Shown: in pieces, positions 63,254 through 64,000 of the stretch
Layout of the letters: each line of letters starts with the position of its first letter
Position numbering within the stretch: position 1 is the stretch's first letter
NCBI GenBank assembly: GCA_934393265.1
Contig: CAKRQL010000006.1
Location: 62,001 to 126,000, forward strand
DNA: 64,000 nucleotides
Direction of reading: 5' to 3'
Origin: an uncultured Eubacteriales bacterium
Lineage (GTDB): Bacteria; Bacillota; Clostridia; Oscillospirales; CAG-272
Notes under the pieces: model-generated
Told to the model about the DNA's origin: nothing
Database searches by the model: none
Seen by the model: only the letters and a program-made list of their open reading frames with translations
Position numbers and translations under genes: made by a program

Positions 63254-63313
63254 CCCGGCTCGGGTTTATAAAAGGGAAAGGCGACTGCCACCGGAGGGTG
63301 GTAACCGCCTTTT
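63254..63313. repeat. Second copy of the CCCGGCTCGGG plus GGCG...CGCC terminator element
   Basis: CCCGGCTCGGGTTTATAAAA followed by AAAGGCG and, after an inner CCACC/GGTGG stem, CGCCTTTT. It matches 30744-30804 in order and wording. On the minus strand it would terminate the next gene (CGCCTTTCCCTTTT). Confidence 0.8.
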
Positions 63314-63358
63314 GCGCAGGATTGCGCTGTTATATTATATAGGAAGATATGAGAGGGA

Positions 63359-63787
63359 TCAGTCGTCCTCCGCCTCGCGCTCCTCGGCGTACATCTCTTC
63401 GTCGAGCTCGTCATTGAAGCGTTTTTCGCCCTGCGCGTCCTCGTAGTCGCCGCTGCCCGGGCGGCTCACAAAGCTGTACTCCTCGTCGTCTATATCATAT
63501 ATGTGTCCGTCTACATCGAGCGGGGTTGCCGCCTTGCAGAATATCTCGAGAAATGCGTCGGTGTCAAACTCCTCGACTTCGATGCCCATATCATCATTTG
63601 TGAATGTAAATCCGGTCTCCTGCGTATCGTCGGCTCCGGCAAAATCGTCGTCGTAGACGATGTATTCGCTCCCTATGTCAAAGAAGTCCTCGAGCTCGCC
63701 GGATTTTAAGAATTTGACCATGTTCTTGACGTCGGCTTTTTTGCCGTGCAGATTGATTTCAAAGTAAATTTCTTCAGAAAGTATCAT
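63359..63787 (-). CDS. Small very acidic hypothetical protein (142 residues)
   Basis: MILSEEIYFEINLHGKKADV onward. It is rich in Asp and Glu, particularly near the end (EEMYAEEREAEDD). No membrane helix or cysteine-rich motif. The start at 63787 has GGCGGAG upstream and fits the promoter at 63836-63865. Family not recognised. It is convergent with nifJ. Confidence 0.8.
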   Translation of the reverse strand: MILSEEIYFEINLHGKKADVKNMVKFLKSGELEDFFDIGSEYIVYDDDFAGADDTQETGFTFTNDDMGIEVEEFDTDAFLEIFCKAATPLDVDGHIYDIDDEEYSFVSRPGSGDYEDAQGEKRFNDELDEEMYAEEREAEDD

Positions 63788-63835
63788 AATACATTCTCCG
63801 CCTTGATTAATTCTATCCTTTTTTATGCGCCATAG

Positions 63836-63865
63836 AGTATAGCACAGGGCAATCTTACTTGTCAA
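63836..63865 (-). promoter_or_regulatory. Promoter of the acidic small protein
   Basis: On the minus strand perfect TTGACA (63860-63865) and TATACT (63836-63841), 18 bases apart. The remaining bases to 64000 hold no gene. A TTGACA at 63989-63994 on the plus strand may belong to a promoter beyond the edge. Confidence 0.85.
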
Positions 63866-64000
63866 TATATTTTTGTGTTTTGGCTTCCATTTATATATTA
63901 TTAGACGCTTCGGGAGATGTGATTGCGACTTTTCTTTCTCATCATGAATATTTTTTGCAGAATCCGCAAATTATTTTGAAAATGCTATTGACATCCTGTT

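Noticed and set aside
1..64000. rRNA and tRNA genes
   Set aside because: No conserved 16S, 23S or 5S segments and no tRNA T-loop GGTTCGA-type cloverleaf were seen on reading either strand.

Overview
The window is a chromosomal segment of a GC-rich, endospore-forming, anaerobic member of the Clostridia, and it spans the replication-origin region. Spore formation is shown by spoVAC/D/E, spoIIE and both dipicolinate synthase subunits. Anaerobic metabolism is shown by a complete Rnf complex and a pyruvate:ferredoxin oxidoreductase. Ribonuclease Y, YmdB, RNase M5 and a RemA/RemB-type protein point to the Firmicutes. Isoleucine is often encoded by ATA despite the high GC. I cannot name the species. 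A gut lineage related to Oscillospirales or Christensenellales is a guess.

Layout. (1) 1-10.95 kb, all on the minus strand: parA, parB, spoVAC, spoVAD, spoVAE, dnaA, dnaN, recF, a remB-like gene and gyrB (cut by the window edge). (2) 10.95-15.25 kb: a 4.3-kb gene-free stretch with five parS sites, a 41-bp repeat array, other degenerate repeats, a 42-bp repeat array, and a switch of strand composition near 13.4-13.6 kb. (3) 15.2-21.8 kb, plus strand: a histidine phosphatase with a long low-complexity N-terminus, a membrane glycerophosphodiesterase, an RlmL-type methyltransferase and SpoIIE. (4) 21.8-30.8 kb: an accessory island with a frameshifted Rhs/YD-repeat polymorphic toxin gene, an orphan Rhs C-terminal cassette, and six small candidate immunity or island genes, some separated by a recurring GC-rich hairpin. 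(5) 30.9-38.1 kb: rnfCDGEAB plus three genes. (6) 38.2-45.5 kb: rny, ymdB, mnmG and a family 2 glycosidase. (7) 45.6-53.3 kb: an AraC regulator divergent from a 1,496-residue secreted SGNH hydrolase, then dpaA-dpaB and a small protein on the minus strand. (8) 53.4-59.4 kb: Sel1-repeat protein, U32 peptidase, maf, nth and rnmV. (9) 59.4-64 kb: nifJ and a small acidic protein.

How it fits together. Genes left of about 11 kb run left, and nearly all genes right of 15 kb run right. This, with the composition switch and the parS cluster, suggests that forks start inside the 11-15 kb gap, about 8 kb upstream of dnaA. A second origin-like signal, four TTTTCCACA DnaA boxes, lies between dnaA and dnaN, so the origin may be split.

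The least ordinary parts are the repeat-rich gap, the Rhs island with its reserve toxin tip, a possible structured RNA before the Rhs gene, and several families of intergenic hairpin repeats. All function calls rest on reading the protein sequences. No database search was run.
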